A DNA stretch of 64,000 nucleotides from Shewanella glacialimarina (GTDB taxonomy: Bacteria > Pseudomonadota > Gammaproteobacteria > Enterobacterales > Shewanellaceae). The notes below the pieces were generated by a model, which was not told the DNA's origin, made no database searches, and worked only from the letters and a program-made list of their open reading frames with translations. Positions within the stretch are counted from its first letter, which is position 1. The number at the start of each line of letters is the position of its first letter. Both the position numbers and the translations under genes were made by a program. Positions 36,668 through 46,011 of the stretch are shown in pieces. The stretch lies in NCBI RefSeq assembly GCF_020511155.1, contig NZ_CP041216.1:1240001-1304000 (forward strand), read 5' to 3'.

Positions 36668-38518
36668 GTGTTAAATAAATACCCTATGTGGAAAAACTTG
36701 ATGGTGATAATTGTTATCGCCGTCGGGTGTTTTTATGCAATGCCGAACCTTTTTGGTGAAGACCATGCTGTTCAAGTTGTCGCGACTCGTAGTGCTGAAG
36801 TCACTGTCACCACGCAATCAAACATCACAGCCGTACTTGAGAGCAAAGGCATAGCGATTAAACGCTCTGAGCTCGAAAATGGCCAATTGTTAGTGCGTGT
36901 CAGTGATCCGGAGCAGCAATTACTGGCTAAAGAAGCGATTGCTGAGGCATTAGGTAACAATTATACCGTGGCATTAAACCTAGCACCGGCAACACCAGAT
37001 TGGCTTGAAGCTGTTGGTGGTTCGCCAATGAAGTTAGGTCTTGACCTTCGTGGTGGTGTTCACTTCTTAATGGAAGTGGATATGGGCGAAGCACTACGCA
37101 AAATGGAAGAAGCTAAAATAGCTGATTTCCGTAGCCAACTGCGCGAAGAGAAAATTCGTTACGCTGGGATCCGTAAAACCCCTAAAGGCATCGAAATTAA
37201 ATTTCGTGATGCAGAGACTGTGGGTGTTGCCGAACGTTTTCTGAAAACTAAAAGTAACGACATGGTTTATTCTGATGGCAGTCGTGATGGCAATTTCTTT
37301 TTAGTTGCCGATATGAGCGATGCTTATATCAAGCAAGTCAAAGAAGAAGCGTTACAACAGAACATTACCACTATTCGTAACCGTGTAAACGAGTTAGGGG
37401 TAGCTGAGCCAGTCGTTCAACGTCAAGGTGCTGAGCGCATTATCGTTGAATTACCTGGCGTTCAAGATACGGCTCGTGCTAAAGAAATTTTAGGCGCAAC
37501 CGCTTCAATTGAATTCCGTATGGTTGATGACAAAGCCGATGCTGCAGCTGCTGCGAGTGGTCGAGTGTCTGCTGCTTCAGAGGTTTATCCTCGTCGTGAC
37601 GGTGGTATTGCTGTACTGCGTAAAGAAGTGATGTTAACCGGCGATCATATCACTGGTGCACAACCTACTTTTGATGAGTATAGCCGTCCCCAAGTGGCAA
37701 TTAACCTAGACGCTAAAGGTGGCAATATTTTCTCAAACGTGACCAAGGACAACATTGGTAAACCAATGGCGACCTTGTTTATTGAATATAAGGATAGCGG
37801 TTTACGTAATCCTGATGGCACTGTGAAAATGACTAAGATTGAAGAGGTCATTTCTGTTGCCACTATTCAAGCGCGTTTAGGACGTAATTTTGTCATTACC
37901 GGCCTTGAGCATAAAGAAGCACAAAGCTTGGCTTTACTGTTACGTGCGGGTGCCTTGATTGCGCCGGTGACTATTGTTGAAGAACGCACTATTGGTCCTA
38001 GCTTAGGTGCTGAGAATATTCAAAATGGTGTACAAGCCATGATTTTTGGTTTGGCCATCGTATTAGTATTTATGCTGGTTTATTATCGCGCATTTGGCTT
38101 TATTGCTAACTTAGCATTGCTTGCTAACCTTGTGATGGTTGTGGGCGTGATGTCGATGATACCTGGTGCGGTATTAACGCTTCCAGGTATTGCCGGTATG
38201 GTCTTAACAGTCGGTATGGCCGTTGATGGTAACGTACTTATTTATGAGCGTATTCGTGAGGAATTACTGGCTGGACGCAGTGTTCAACAGGCGATTCATG
38301 AAGGTTATGCCAATGCATTTTCAACCATTGCTGATGCCAACATTACCACCTTTATGACAGCATTAATTTTGTTTGCTGTAGGTACAGGTGCAGTAAAAGG
38401 TTTTGCGGTGACTTTAATGATAGGTATTGCGACTTCAATGTTTACCGCTATTGTCGGTACGCGTTCAATCGTGAATGCGCTTTGGGGCGGAAAACGTCTT
38501 AAAACGCTGTCAATTTAA
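36668..38518 (+). CDS. secD: Protein translocase subunit SecD
   Basis: A 616-residue RND-superfamily membrane protein that uses proton motive force to assist late steps of Sec-dependent export. It has one N-terminal helix, a large periplasmic region with the P1 domain motif [16 protein letters not shown], and five C-terminal helices containing [26 protein letters not shown], the conserved transmembrane Asp region. It starts with GTG at 36668, preceded by AAGAGGG. It is co-transcribed with yajC and secF. Confidence 0.97.
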   Translation: MLNKYPMWKNLMVIIVIAVGCFYAMPNLFGEDHAVQVVATRSAEVTVTTQSNITAVLESKGIAIKRSELENGQLLVRVSDPEQQLLAKEAIAEALGNNYTVALNLAPATPDWLEAVGGSPMKLGLDLRGGVHFLMEVDMGEALRKMEEAKIADFRSQLREEKIRYAGIRKTPKGIEIKFRDAETVGVAERFLKTKSNDMVYSDGSRDGNFFLVADMSDAYIKQVKEEALQQNITTIRNRVNELGVAEPVVQRQGAERIIVELPGVQDTARAKEILGATASIEFRMVDDKADAAAAASGRVSAASEVYPRRDGGIAVLRKEVMLTGDHITGAQPTFDEYSRPQVAINLDAKGGNIFSNVTKDNIGKPMATLFIEYKDSGLRNPDGTVKMTKIEEVISVATIQARLGRNFVITGLEHKEAQSLALLLRAGALIAPVTIVEERTIGPSLGAENIQNGVQAMIFGLAIVLVFMLVYYRAFGFIANLALLANLVMVVGVMSMIPGAVLTLPGIAGMVLTVGMAVDGNVLIYERIREELLAGRSVQQAIHEGYANAFSTIADANITTFMTALILFAVGTGAVKGFAVTLMIGIATSMFTAIVGTRSIVNALWGGKRLKTLSI

Positions 38519-38532
38519 GGGAGGAGTTGAAC

Positions 38533-39480
38533 ATGTTTCAGTTATTTTCAGTTAATAAAACCGTCAACTTTCTTCGCCATGCTGCGCCGATAAGTATTAT
38601 TTCGATGCTTCTAGTGATTGCCTCATTTGTTTCTTTAGGAACAAAAGGCATTAACTGGGGCTTAGATTTTACCGGTGGTACGGTTGTTGAAGTTGAGTTT
38701 TCTAGCCCAGTTGATTTAAATGTATTACGTAGCAAGTTAACCTCAATAGAGACAGAAGGCGCCTTAGTACAGAACTTTGGTTCAAGTACTGATGTGTTGT
38801 TCCGTTTGCCTGTGCGTGAAAACATTAAAAGTGACATTCAAGCCACTGGCATTATGAAAGTGGTTAACTCAATGGATGATAACGCAATTCAAAAGCGCGT
38901 TGAGTTTGTTGGACCTCAAGTGGGTAAACAGTTAGCTGAGCAAGGTGGTTTAGCGGTTATTGTCGCATTAATCTGTATTTTGATTTATGTGTCGTTCCGT
39001 TTTGAATGGCGTCTGGCTGCCGGCTCCGTAGCCGCGCTTGCCCATGACGTTATTGTCACCCTAGGCGTATTTTCTATATTACAGCTTGAGTTTGACTTAA
39101 CTGTTTTGGCGGGTCTATTAACCGTTGTCGGTTACTCGTTGAACGATACGATTGTTGTATATGACCGTATTCGCGAGAACTTCCTCAAAATGCGTAAAGG
39201 CACGCCTGAAGAGATCGTTAACCAATCAATTACGCAAACAATGAGCCGTACCGTCATTACAACTGGTACAACGTTAATTGTGGTTATCGCGCTATTCTTA
39301 AAAGGTGGCACTATGATCCACGGATTCGCCACAGCGTTATTGTGTGGTATTTTTGTGGGTACCTACTCATCGATTTATGTTGCAAGTTACTTAGCCATTA
39401 AGTTGGGTATTAACCGCGAGCATATGATGCCAGTAGAAATTGAAAAAGAAGGTGCTGATCAGCCTCCAATGATGCCTTAA
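38533..39480 (+). CDS. secF: Protein translocase subunit SecF
   Basis: A 315-residue partner of SecD with six membrane helices and the periplasmic motif GLDFTGGTVVEVEF. The conserved GYSLNDTIVVYDRIRE lies in helix 4. I place the start at ATG 38533, because GGGAGGAG (38519-38526) is then 6 nt away; the in-frame TTG at 38527 directly abuts that site. It is the last gene of the tgt-yajC-secDF unit and is followed by a perfect palindromic terminator. Confidence 0.96.
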   Translation: MFQLFSVNKTVNFLRHAAPISIISMLLVIASFVSLGTKGINWGLDFTGGTVVEVEFSSPVDLNVLRSKLTSIETEGALVQNFGSSTDVLFRLPVRENIKSDIQATGIMKVVNSMDDNAIQKRVEFVGPQVGKQLAEQGGLAVIVALICILIYVSFRFEWRLAAGSVAALAHDVIVTLGVFSILQLEFDLTVLAGLLTVVGYSLNDTIVVYDRIRENFLKMRKGTPEEIVNQSITQTMSRTVITTGTTLIVVIALFLKGGTMIHGFATALLCGIFVGTYSSIYVASYLAIKLGINREHMMPVEIEKEGADQPPMMP

Positions 39481-39511
39481 CCGACATCAGTAGCATGCTT
39501 TAAGTCAGCAT

Positions 39512-39548
39512 AAAAACGCCACTTCATTTAAATGAAGTGGCGTTTTTT
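39512..39548. terminator. Bidirectional terminator after secF
   Basis: A perfect 18+18 bp palindrome (39512-39529 and 39530-39547) with ACGCCACTTCATTT as the left core and A/T runs at both ends. It separates secF from the convergent membrane-protein gene. Confidence 0.95.
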
Positions 39549-39569
39549 ATTTAACTGGAGTAATTTCAG

Positions 39570-40031
39570 TTATCCAAAAAATGATTTTATTTGGTCCCAT
39601 ATTCCCAAAGATGTGTCAGGGAAGAAATCGATACCTAAGGCAGACTTTAAAATATACAACAATAATAGTCCTATTAGGATGCAGGTTATCACCACCATAA
39701 AAATACTGGTCATTAGTATCGCTACTGATGCTTTCTTTTCTCGACGAGTATAAGCACGTTTATTCTTGCCTAATAACAAGACATAATAAAATCGCCATTT
39801 TATAAATGGAAATTTAAAGGTACCGCGATTATCAATGAAATGGCCACCCCAAGTGTTGGGTCCAAGGGCACTTTTTATCCCCAGTAGCTGTTCATCAGTA
39901 TAACTTTCAGATAATGACGCGGGCAAGCGGTTGAGTAATTTGGCAATTAAAGGATCTTGTCGAATTTCTGACAGTACAGCTGCGGAAGTTACAACGTGTG
40001 TTGGTTCGATTACGTCGTCATGTTCTGCCAT
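39570..40031 (-). CDS. Hypothetical protein with one C-terminal membrane helix
   Basis: A 153-residue protein I cannot assign to a named family. The N-terminal half is soluble (IEPTHVVTSAAVLSEIRQDP, LPASLSESYTDEQLLGIKSAL) and contains GTFKFPFIKWRFYYVLLLGKN; a basic stretch (KNKRAYTRREKKA) precedes one strong membrane helix (about residues 103-127). The C-terminus has GIDFFPDTSLGIWDQIKSFFG. The arrangement suggests an inner-membrane protein with a cytosolic N-terminal domain. It is alone and convergent with secF. Confidence 0.75.
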   Translation of the reverse strand: MAEHDDVIEPTHVVTSAAVLSEIRQDPLIAKLLNRLPASLSESYTDEQLLGIKSALGPNTWGGHFIDNRGTFKFPFIKWRFYYVLLLGKNKRAYTRREKKASVAILMTSIFMVVITCILIGLLLLYILKSALGIDFFPDTSLGIWDQIKSFFG

Positions 40032-40351
40032 TTATCACTCTCATTAATCACCTTTGATACCATTAACATTAAATGCGTAATTAAATAGTATATTTAGCTT
40101 ATCCATTAGTTGTTGATATAAAATACGCTTTAGTTGAAGTATTGCGTGCTAAACCAGAATGTAACTAATTATAAATCTCAATGATAAAGTTATAGCGTTA
40201 ATTGATGAGCTTGTCTAATGCTGCCCTATTCGATTAATCTCAGCTCGACAGCTAATAATTTTGCCAGTAGGATGAATGAAATTTTTTGCTAAAGTAATAA
40301 CGTAAACTTTGGTTTTGATTACGCAAAAAGCAATGCAGTAGGATAATAATC
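40032..40351. other. Divergent intergenic region, nothing specific seen
   Basis: These 320 bp separate two divergent genes and must hold promoters for both. The sequence is AT-rich with many stops in all frames; I see no clear hairpin, known operator or small ORF that I could defend. Confidence 0.5.
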
Positions 40352-40669
40352 ATGGAACAGCGCAAAGTCTTATTAACTGGCGGCAATTTACTTCAAGCAC
40401 ATATGTGGAAAGGCCTGTTAGAAACCAGTGGAATTGAAGTGGATTTACGCGGTGAGGCGTTAATGGGAGGCGTCGGAGAGTTGCCAGTTGATCTTCAGAC
40501 TGTAGAGTTATGGATCGACATGGAACATTTAAACTCGGCACAAAGCATTCTGGCCAGTTTAGATGTTGAGCAACCGCAATGGCAATGTGTACAATGTCAT
40601 GAAACCAATGAGGGTAGCTTCGAGCTTTGCTGGCAATGTAGTTCGCCAAAAAGTGAAACTCATAATTAA
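40352..40669 (+). CDS. DUF2007-type protein with C-terminal zinc finger
   Basis: A 105-residue protein. Residues 1-72 fit the DUF2007 (putative signal-transducing PII-like) fold: LLTGGNLLQAHMWKGLLETSGIEVDL. The C-terminus has a four-cysteine zinc-ribbon-like motif, WQCVQCHETNEGSFELCWQC (C79, C82, C93, C96). The biochemical role is unknown. It is followed 79 bp later by a rhodanese gene with no clear terminator in between, so the two may be co-expressed. Confidence 0.78.
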   Translation: MEQRKVLLTGGNLLQAHMWKGLLETSGIEVDLRGEALMGGVGELPVDLQTVELWIDMEHLNSAQSILASLDVEQPQWQCVQCHETNEGSFELCWQCSSPKSETHN

Positions 40670-40748
40670 TTCAAAAACCGATATTGATACATTTATCTTC
40701 TTACTATACCTATTATAGGTACTATTAGCATCCATTACAGGGGGAATT

Positions 40749-41108
40749 ATGCAACCCACTTCTGCATTTGCACAGCTAGTCGATTCAATTAACGATAAAG
40801 TGACTCACATTAGTATTGAACAATTTCAAGCTGATGATAAATGGGTGTTAATTGATGTTAGGGAAGATCATGAATGGCTGCAAGGTCACTTACCTAACGC
40901 GAAACACTTAGGTAAGGGGATTATTGAACGTGACATTGAAACACGTTTTCCCGATAAATCAACACCATTATTGCTTTATTGCGGTGGTGGACATCGCTCG
41001 TCATTAGCGGCTTATAATATTCAGCTAATGGGGTATACCCAGATAGGATCATTAGTCGGTGGCTTTAAAACCTGGGTTCAACATCAATTTCCAGTGGTGC
41101 AAGATTAA
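40749..41108 (+). CDS. Cytosolic rhodanese-like sulfurtransferase
   Basis: A single-domain rhodanese of 119 residues with the persulfide-forming cysteine C78 in LLYCGGGHRSSLAA and the structural motif VLIDVREDHEW. The active-site loop (CGGGHR) differs from the common CxxGxR form but keeps the six-residue length. No signal peptide. Its stop directly abuts the GTG of the precorrin-2 dehydrogenase gene, which hints at a link with siroheme or sulfur metabolism; that is inference from context. Confidence 0.85.
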   Translation: MQPTSAFAQLVDSINDKVTHISIEQFQADDKWVLIDVREDHEWLQGHLPNAKHLGKGIIERDIETRFPDKSTPLLLYCGGGHRSSLAAYNIQLMGYTQIGSLVGGFKTWVQHQFPVVQD

Positions 41109-42020
41109 GTGCAATATTTTCCGTTATTTGTAGATACAAAAGAACTTTTTGTATTAATCGTTGGGGCCGGTGAGGTAGCGAGTCGAAAACTTGATTTGCT
41201 TGCCCGTACCGATGCCACTATTCATGTTGTTGCACCAGAAGTGGCTCCAGATGTTGAAGCTTATGCTAATAAAGGTAGGATAAAACTATCGCGCCGAGAA
41301 GTGTCTGTTGAAGACATGTCCTGTTATGACCTCATTTATTTAGCAACAGCAAATGAAAAACTCAATACTGAATTAGCGGTTATGGCGAGTCAAAAAGGTA
41401 TTTGGGTCAATGTGGTTGATAACCCTAAATTTTGTCGCTTTATCACCCCATCTATTGTTGATAGAGGGCGACTAGTTGTTGCAATAAGTACCGCTGGTGC
41501 AGCGCCAGTATTTGCCCGTACAATTCGCTCACGTTTAGAGACCTTATTACCTAATTCATTAGCGCCCTTATTTGATTATGTTGCCAGTAAGCGAGAGGAC
41601 GTGCAGCAAAAACTCACCAATGGCAAAGATAGGCGATTATTTTGGGAGCGATTCTTTAATCTTAATCAAGATCGTTTTGATACCGCGACCGATACTCATT
41701 ATCAGCAAGCATTTAGTAGTTATGCTAGCCGTGGTGAAATTCTATTATTGGATGAAACCACTCCAGCAGGCTTATTACCCATCGCTGTGATGCCACTATT
41801 GCAAAAACTGGACGTAGTATTTATTGAGAATGATCTAGATGAGCATACAAATGAGCTGTTAAGGCGTGATGCATCAAGGGAGCCATTGCCAGCATTAAGT
41901 ACTATCTCAAAGCAGTTTGAACTTGGTGATAGAATGTTGCTTGTGGCTTCAGCTGAAAAAGTTAGTCAACTTAAAGCACACTTTCCTATGGCAAAACATT
42001 TAAGACCAGGGGCTATTTAA
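41109..42020 (+). CDS. Precorrin-2 dehydrogenase/ferrochelatase (CysG N-terminal type) with degenerate methyltransferase tail
   Basis: A 303-residue protein aligning with the N-terminal half of CysG. Residues 1-150 form the NAD domain with IVGAGEVASRK (18-27), NVVDNP with the catalytic D104 at the same number as in CysG, and AISTAGAAPVFAR. Residues 150-205 match the CysG dimerisation region (RRLFWERFF). From about 208 the sequence continues to align with the start of the uroporphyrinogen methyltransferase domain (RGEILLL, LDVVFIEND, ELLRRDASR) but the SAM-binding GPGD loop is replaced by DETTP and the domain ends about 190 residues early. It should make sirohydrochlorin or siroheme from precorrin-2 but not methylate. 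GTG start. Confidence 0.9.
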   Translation: MQYFPLFVDTKELFVLIVGAGEVASRKLDLLARTDATIHVVAPEVAPDVEAYANKGRIKLSRREVSVEDMSCYDLIYLATANEKLNTELAVMASQKGIWVNVVDNPKFCRFITPSIVDRGRLVVAISTAGAAPVFARTIRSRLETLLPNSLAPLFDYVASKREDVQQKLTNGKDRRLFWERFFNLNQDRFDTATDTHYQQAFSSYASRGEILLLDETTPAGLLPIAVMPLLQKLDVVFIENDLDEHTNELLRRDASREPLPALSTISKQFELGDRMLLVASAEKVSQLKAHFPMAKHLRPGAI

Positions 42021-42054
42021 GCGTATTTCATTTATGATTGCGTTCATCTTTTAT

Positions 42055-42087
42055 AACCGAGTTAAATTAGCTCGGTTTTTTATTTTT
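42055..42087 (+). terminator. Terminator hairpin directly before yaeQ
   Basis: AACCGAG (42055-42061) and CTCGGTT (42071-42077) form a 7-bp stem with a 9-nt loop followed by TTTTATTTTT. The T-run runs straight into the yaeQ ribosome-binding site (GAGG at 42088-42091). Confidence 0.85.
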
Positions 42088-42096
42088 GAGGTCAAC

Positions 42097-42633
42097 ATGG
42101 CGCCTAAATCTACCGTCTACAAAGTCAACTTACAAATAGCTGATATGGATAGACATTACTATGGTGAGCATCCATTAACGATTGCACAGCATCCATCAGA
42201 AACCGATACCCGTATGATGGTGCGTTTATTAGCTTTTGCTCTCAATGCCAGTGAATCTCTACAATTTAGTAAAGGACTTTGTGTTGATGATGAGGCTGAA
42301 TTGTGGGATGTCGATTTATCAGGCGTGGTTAATTTATGGGTTGAGTTTGGTCAGGCCGATGAAAAGTGGTTACGCAAAGCATGCGGGCGAGCAAAAAATG
42401 TCATCCTGTATACTTATGGCGGTCGCAGTGTACCGATTTGGTGGCAACAAAACCAAAGCACTTTAAGCCGTTACAAAAACCTAAAAATAGTTAATTTTCC
42501 GGAAGCGGCGGTAGAGCAATTAGCTGCATTTGTTGGACGTAATATGGCGGTACAAGTGAACATTAACGAAAGCCAGGTCTGGTTATCTAATGCCGATATC
42601 AGCGTACTTGTTGAGCCTGAAATATTACAATAA
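42097..42633 (+). CDS. yaeQ: YaeQ family protein
   Basis: A 178-residue protein of the YaeQ family, which has a PD-(D/E)XK nuclease-like fold but no proven biochemical activity. The opening MAPKSTVYKVNLQIADMDRH and the segments HPSETDTRMMVRLLAFA, LWVEFGQADEKWLRKACGRA and VPIWWQQN are characteristic. I start at ATG 42097, behind GAGG; the longer ORF from 42034 would include the upstream terminator hairpin and is wrong. Confidence 0.9.
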   Translation: MAPKSTVYKVNLQIADMDRHYYGEHPLTIAQHPSETDTRMMVRLLAFALNASESLQFSKGLCVDDEAELWDVDLSGVVNLWVEFGQADEKWLRKACGRAKNVILYTYGGRSVPIWWQQNQSTLSRYKNLKIVNFPEAAVEQLAAFVGRNMAVQVNINESQVWLSNADISVLVEPEILQ

Positions 42634-42913
42634 CATTCACTATCACTATCACTATCTCTGGCAAGGTTATACATCAACTATTGCCAGCGATATTACGTTT
42701 ATATTGCCTATCCTGCTTCACTTCTTGCCTAACACAAGCCATACAGAATAATACTGAATCAAACCTTAATTATCTAAAGGTGAACTAAATTTAATCATTA
42801 TGTATGTTGTGAAAATCCTACCTTGGGCCGATAATTAAATGACTATTTATTAGCTACAACTCTATAAAAATACTATAAATCAATATTTTAGCTTATTTGC
42901 TAAGGATGTCATT

Positions 42914-43495
42914 GTGAAAAAATTAACCCTACATGCAGTCGAAGCTGTCGATGAACTCGCTTGGCCTGAAAATCATCACGAATATACCCTCCATTCATCT
43001 GCTTTAGATGTGTTTACTGATTTTAAAAGCATAAAACCTTTAGTTATCGAAGCAAGCTCTTCTGCTGTTGAAGTAGAACGTTTGATGAAAAAAGCACATG
43101 TACGATTAAAAATAGTGATTGATAAAAATCAACATTTTATCGGCTTGGTTAGCTATAACTCACTGAATAGCCAGGAAATGGTAAAGAAGCTAGTTAAAGG
43201 TGAATCTCGTGAAAACCTAATGGTCACTGATTTTATGATCCCCAAATCAAAATTAAAAGCAATTGCTTATACTGATATAGCTAACGCCAAAATTGGTGAT
43301 GTTATTGAAACTCTTAAAGTCGCGGGGCAACAACATTGTTTAGTCATAGACCGTAAAGATCATACGATCCGTGGTGTTTTATCGGCAAATGATATCGCTA
43401 AAAAATTACACTTAGCTATAGATGTGAGTACACCAACCAGTTTTGCGAGCATTTTCGAAGCTATCTCACCTATTCCTCAACCGCTTGTAGTGTAA
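42914..43495 (+). CDS. CBS-domain pair protein
   Basis: A 193-residue stand-alone protein with two CBS motifs: about residues 40-95 (FKSIKPLVIEASSSAVEVERLM ... FIGLVSYNSL, abbreviated) and about 105-165 (VTDFMIPKSKLKAIAY, GQQHCLVIDRKDHTIRGVLSANDIAKKL). CBS pairs usually bind adenosine nucleotides and regulate a partner. No partner domain is present, and the nearest genes give no hint. GTG start at 42914 with AAGGATG upstream. The C-terminal tail is Pro/Ser-rich. Confidence 0.85.
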   Translation: MKKLTLHAVEAVDELAWPENHHEYTLHSSALDVFTDFKSIKPLVIEASSSAVEVERLMKKAHVRLKIVIDKNQHFIGLVSYNSLNSQEMVKKLVKGESRENLMVTDFMIPKSKLKAIAYTDIANAKIGDVIETLKVAGQQHCLVIDRKDHTIRGVLSANDIAKKLHLAIDVSTPTSFASIFEAISPIPQPLVV

Positions 43496-43505
43496 ATTTG
43501 AAGTA

Positions 43506-43551
43506 TAAAAAAGCCCCGTGTTGCTAATAACCAAATAGCTTCACGGGGCTT
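43506..43551 (-). terminator. Terminator after the subtilase gene
   Basis: AAGCCCCGTG (43511-43520) and CACGGGGCTT (43542-43551) form a 10-bp stem. On the minus strand the stem is followed by TTTTTTATAC, so it mainly serves the S8 peptidase gene, and less well the convergent CBS gene. Confidence 0.9.
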
Positions 43552-43599
43552 ATAATGTTAATCATTTTAAAACATGACTATTTTTTCTAGATTGATTTG

Positions 43600-46011
43600 T
43601 TACTGAAAACTCAGTGTCCAAGTATCGATATAGCCAGTGTCACTTCTTGCATTGTCCACCGCTTTTAATTGCCAAGTTCCACTCGATTCAATACCGCTAA
43701 AGTTTGCTGTATAGGTTTTGTTGATATTGTCGGTTCCACTGCCAGTGTTGCTATGTAAAGTTACTTTCTGGCCTGTAGGGCTAACCAGTTCAACTTTTAA
43801 ATCACCAATATAAGTGTGGATGATCCCCACGCTAACAGAAACGGTCCCTGAATCACCAGTACGTGTCACATTAATTGAACTTGTAATACCGGTAGTATTG
43901 TTATCAGGAATGTTAAAGTTATTGGTATTGGTATAAGTCGCTGGGCCACCAGTGTTTCCGCCACCTGTAGTGCCAGCAGTATAATTAGCGACTAGGTTTA
44001 CGCCACTAAATGTACTGTATCCTTTAACCATCACATAATAAGTACCAGATTGTACTGTTGTTATTGGGCAAGACTCGCTATTACCACCTTTCCAAGGACG
44101 ACAGTCATAGCTAGTGGTAGACGGTGAAGCACCGTATTGAACATATAAATCTGCATCACCTGTACCACCGCTCATGGTGAAACTGAGGTTTTTAGCTCCT
44201 GCAGGGACATCTAATGAGAAATAAAGCTCCTCATCTTTTGCACCAGTAAGATTAGATTTAGCCACTCCATTAACAAGCACTAAATCTCCACCACCTGTGC
44301 CTGGGTCAGTTGGGCCATCACATGATGCATCTAAATAAGCTTTAGCTGCTGTAGCGTTAACCATACCATAGCCAGTTTGATTATCGCGTCCTGCAACACT
44401 TAAATCATCAGCAGTTGCATTTAATGCTGCACGAACTTGTGTTGCTGTACATTGTGGATGATAGCTCCACACTAATGTAGCGACACCCGAAACGTGCGGT
44501 GTTGCCATAGATGTACCATTGTAGAACGCGTAGTCCTTGTTGCCCTGGTTAGCAACTGTAGTGCTAGCACCAAGTTTCGCGCGAAGTGCTAAACCAGTTG
44601 CTCTATCTACTGATACTGTAGGAATAGTGATGTCACTATTGGCGTCAACTAGGAATGGGTTTTGTAAACCGGGCAATGCACTATTACTGTAAACAATTGC
44701 ACCAACAGCACCAGCCGTTTTACATGCTTTTGCAGCATTGATTTCAGGGTAACTGCTGCCTTGATTTCCAACACGCTCAACTAAACAAATTTTGTTGCTC
44801 ATATTGCCACAATTAAAGCTAGTTCCGCTTACAGTACATTCAGCTAAGGTGGCTGTTACCTGGCCATTAACAGGGCTAGGGGCATAGCTAGTGCCTGAAG
44901 GTGTTAAACGATTATGTGGTACGACGCCATTGTTGAAATATGATTGGCCACCGATAGTAATGTCAGCCAAACGGCCTTCACCTACGGTCACAGTAGATAG
45001 AATGGCTTCGCCTGGACCAGATATTTCTACCTGGTCGGTAAATTGAGAGAAGGCAGCGTGATTACGATTGCTATCAACAGCAGCGACAGACATAACACCG
45101 TCATATGAAGCAGGGTAGCTGTATGTGCTGTCGCCAGCATTACCCGATGCCGCTATGAGCAATACGCCATTATTATAATGTGCATTTAATGCATTGCGCT
45201 CAGTGGTGGTTGAACCACTACCACCTAAGCTCATAGTTACTACATTTGAGCCATTAGCCACACAGGTATCTACTGCCGCCACAAGTGATGAAGAGTAACC
45301 CCATCCTGCTTCATTAAATACTTTGACCACATGAATTTTGGCATTTTGATTAGGCATTACCCCAACAACACCTTCATTGTTGGCTATAGCCGCAATTGTA
45401 CCAGCCACATGTGTACCATGGGCATTGTTACTGCCCGGTTGATACCAGTTACCTGTACCTGAGTTATTGGTGCCCGTGACATTGTTGCCACTTAAATCAT
45501 TATGGCTACGGTCGTATCCTGAGTCGATAATACAGATGGTACGGTTGCCTGTTTGACTATCGCTTAATACAGTCGCACCTACATAGGTTTGTCCCCAAGG
45601 TGTGGTTTCAGCTAAAAAACGACGCTGCATATCTTCTTCGACATATTCAACGTCTGCGTGAAGGCGAAGAGATTGTACTGACTTTGGATCTAATTTCACT
45701 GTATAGCTATTACCACGAGCAATGCGTTTCATTTCTTTAGCTTGAACACTGTTTAGCGCTCTAAAATGAGAAAATATTTCGTGTGAACGCGGTTGATAAT
45801 CAGCTTGTTGTAGGTTTGATTGCATAGATGTGTCATTTCTAAACTTAACAATATAACGTTTAGGTAATGGCGAGGTATCATCTAAGCTAGTTGCTGAAAT
45901 ACCATTTTGTGATGTTAAGTTTAGAGATTGAGGTGCGGCATACAAGCTAGTAGATACAGCAAGTGCTATACCTGAGAGGCTGAGTAAAACTAAAGGTCGT
46001 TTCTTTTGCAT
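43600..46011 (-). CDS. Secreted subtilisin-like (S8) protease with PA, PPC and P domains
   Basis: An 803-residue exported serine protease. Order of parts: signal peptide (1-25, cut after LYA), I9-type propeptide (about 50-132, RYIVKF to VEYVEED), S8 catalytic domain with D163 (CIIDSGYD), H198 (HGTHVAG) and S501 (GTSMATPHV), a PA-type insert (about 355-490), a bacterial pre-peptidase C-terminal domain (about 580-678, GTGDADLYV), a Gly/Thr linker, and a P/homoB domain (about 695-803, YIGDLKVELVSP). PPC and P domains are typical of marine gammaproteobacterial extracellular proteases and are often processed off. Type II secretion is likely. Its leader has an inverted repeat (46055-46103). Confidence 0.94.
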   Translation of the reverse strand: MQKKRPLVLLSLSGIALAVSTSLYAAPQSLNLTSQNGISATSLDDTSPLPKRYIVKFRNDTSMQSNLQQADYQPRSHEIFSHFRALNSVQAKEMKRIARGNSYTVKLDPKSVQSLRLHADVEYVEEDMQRRFLAETTPWGQTYVGATVLSDSQTGNRTICIIDSGYDRSHNDLSGNNVTGTNNSGTGNWYQPGSNNAHGTHVAGTIAAIANNEGVVGVMPNQNAKIHVVKVFNEAGWGYSSSLVAAVDTCVANGSNVVTMSLGGSGSTTTERNALNAHYNNGVLLIAASGNAGDSTYSYPASYDGVMSVAAVDSNRNHAAFSQFTDQVEISGPGEAILSTVTVGEGRLADITIGGQSYFNNGVVPHNRLTPSGTSYAPSPVNGQVTATLAECTVSGTSFNCGNMSNKICLVERVGNQGSSYPEINAAKACKTAGAVGAIVYSNSALPGLQNPFLVDANSDITIPTVSVDRATGLALRAKLGASTTVANQGNKDYAFYNGTSMATPHVSGVATLVWSYHPQCTATQVRAALNATADDLSVAGRDNQTGYGMVNATAAKAYLDASCDGPTDPGTGGGDLVLVNGVAKSNLTGAKDEELYFSLDVPAGAKNLSFTMSGGTGDADLYVQYGASPSTTSYDCRPWKGGNSESCPITTVQSGTYYVMVKGYSTFSGVNLVANYTAGTTGGGNTGGPATYTNTNNFNIPDNNTTGITSSINVTRTGDSGTVSVSVGIIHTYIGDLKVELVSPTGQKVTLHSNTGSGTDNINKTYTANFSGIESSGTWQLKAVDNARSDTGYIDTWTLSFQ

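Noticed and set aside
42637..42657. Short CACTAT tandem repeat after yaeQ
   Set aside because: Only about three 6-bp copies in an intergenic region; too short to argue function.
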